Assembly: GCF_014193655.1 (NCBI RefSeq)
Contig: NZ_JACHZQ010000008.1
Location: 248,001 to 312,000, forward strand
Direction: 5' to 3'
DNA length: 64,000 nucleotides
DNA from: Rhizobium sp. BK313
GTDB taxonomy: Bacteria > Pseudomonadota > Alphaproteobacteria > Rhizobiales > Rhizobiaceae
In this document: positions 63,515-64,000 of the stretch, one piece after another
How positions within the stretch are numbered: position 1 is the first letter of the stretch
How the letters are laid out: every line of letters starts with the position of its first letter
Position numbers and translations under genes: made by a program
The notes under the pieces: model-generated
What the model was told of the DNA's origin: nothing
Database searches by the model: none
What the model saw: the letters and a program-made list of their open reading frames with translations, nothing else

Positions 63515-63801
63515 TGTGGTGATCCCTCCCGTCGGCAGCTTCCTCCTCTGCCGATCCGTGAGGATTATTGACGGCTCAAATGATCGATGTCAACATCATA
63601 ACAAATCATATTACATCACAATGCATCGAAACTAACGAATATGTCACCGCTCATTGAGGCAACAATGGAATAAACGCTCGAAAAAATGGGTGTAGAACAA
63701 GGGGATAGTTTGCAATATTCGCGGCTTGCAGCCCTCGGCCCCTTGCATCTCCTGCGATTAGAAATACATCATTTCCCATCATCGCGTAGAAGGGAATCGA
63801 T

Positions 63802-64000
63802 TTGCGATCGACATTGACCGACATTGCTCGCGAGGCTGGCGTCTCCAGCGCCACGGTGGACCGGGTGCTGAACAATCGCAACGGCGTCAAAGAGCGAACG
63901 CGCGAGGTCGTGATCGAGACCGCAAAGCGGCTCGGCTATCTCGCCGGTTCCGGCTTGACCCTTGTGTCGCCGCAAAACCGTATCCGGCTGGATTTCGTCC
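63802..64000 (+). CDS. LacI family transcriptional regulator, N-terminal part only
   Basis: The frame is open from TTG 63802, preceded by GAAGGG, to the window edge. The first residues RSTLTDIAREAGVSSATVDRVLNNRNGVKERTREVVIETAKRLGYL form a LacI helix-turn-helix and hinge. The rest of the regulator lies outside. It is divergent from the broken binding-protein gene and was presumably the regulator of that operon. The 286 bp between them are AT-rich and hold no gene. Confidence 0.85.
   Translation, partial: MRSTLTDIAREAGVSSATVDRVLNNRNGVKERTREVVIETAKRLGYLAGSGLTLVSPQNRIRLDFV

Noticed and set aside
1..64000. CRISPR arrays, IS elements, integrase/att sites, tRNA or rRNA genes
   Set aside because: I looked for regularly spaced repeats, transposase text and tRNA-like CCA-ended cloverleaf segments and found none. 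Without a covariance search, a small RNA gene could still be missed.

Overview
The window looks like a Rhizobiaceae-type alphaproteobacterium (Rhizobium/Agrobacterium/Ensifer relatives). GC content is high, ABC-type sugar importers with their own local regulators are abundant, there is a coxMNOP-like terminal oxidase, an additional groESL copy, and an Ada/AlkA/2OG-oxygenase repair cluster. The density of catabolic operons suggests a chromid, megaplasmid or accessory part of the chromosome; this is inference. No rRNA, tRNA, CRISPR array, insertion sequence or phage gene was seen.

Layout. 1-5.7 kb: a partial glyoxalase I gene, an IclR regulator, and a minus-strand operon for a sugar importer (binding protein plus two permeases, no ATPase) ending in an enolase-superfamily dehydratase. 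5.9-9.7 kb: a poorly organised stretch with a decayed gene, small secreted proteins and a VWA-like DUF1194 protein. 9.7-17.2 kb: a ROK repressor divergent from a complete operon of binding protein, two permeases, SIS-domain protein, PfkB kinase and ATPase; a 10-bp-arm palindrome lies between them. 17.5-18.5 kb: an O-methyltransferase. 18.6-22.5 kb: a DNA alkylation-repair cluster (two methyltransferase-domain proteins, AlkA, a 2OG-Fe(II) oxygenase and an unknown CxxC protein). 22.6-23.6 kb: a SnoaL-like protein and a small secreted protein. 23.7-29.7 kb: a PotABCD-type importer with a hydantoin/Asp-Glu racemase-family enzyme and a divergent GntR regulator.

30.0-36.0 kb: a respiratory block with a DUF2189 membrane protein, a class I cytochrome c and aa3-type oxidase subunits II, I, III-like, III and IV. 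36.0-38.3 kb: groES-groEL with a degenerate CIRCE element. 38.3-44.5 kb: an aldo/keto reductase remnant, two esterases, small proteins, a GFA-family protein, topoisomerase IB and a DUF763 protein. 44.6-48.9 kb: a family-2 glycosyltransferase divergent from a GT2-GtrA-GT39 fusion. 49.0-53.2 kb: enoyl-CoA hydratase, a leaderless solute-binding-like protein, a CaiB CoA-transferase and a LacI regulator with a LacI-type operator. 53.4-60.8 kb: a seven-gene operon (dehydratase, ABC importer, mutarotase, aldose dehydrogenase) divergent from a GntR regulator across a perfect palindrome. 60.8-64.0 kb: an SDR, a DUF4432 epimerase-like protein, a binding-protein gene fused out of frame to an isomerase tail by an apparent deletion, and a partial LacI regulator.

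The main theme is uptake plus first-step oxidation, dehydration or phosphorylation of sugars and sugar acids, with each module next to its own regulator and candidate operator. Three of the four intact importer operons carry a strong hairpin just after the binding-protein gene, which would favour binding-protein expression over permease expression.
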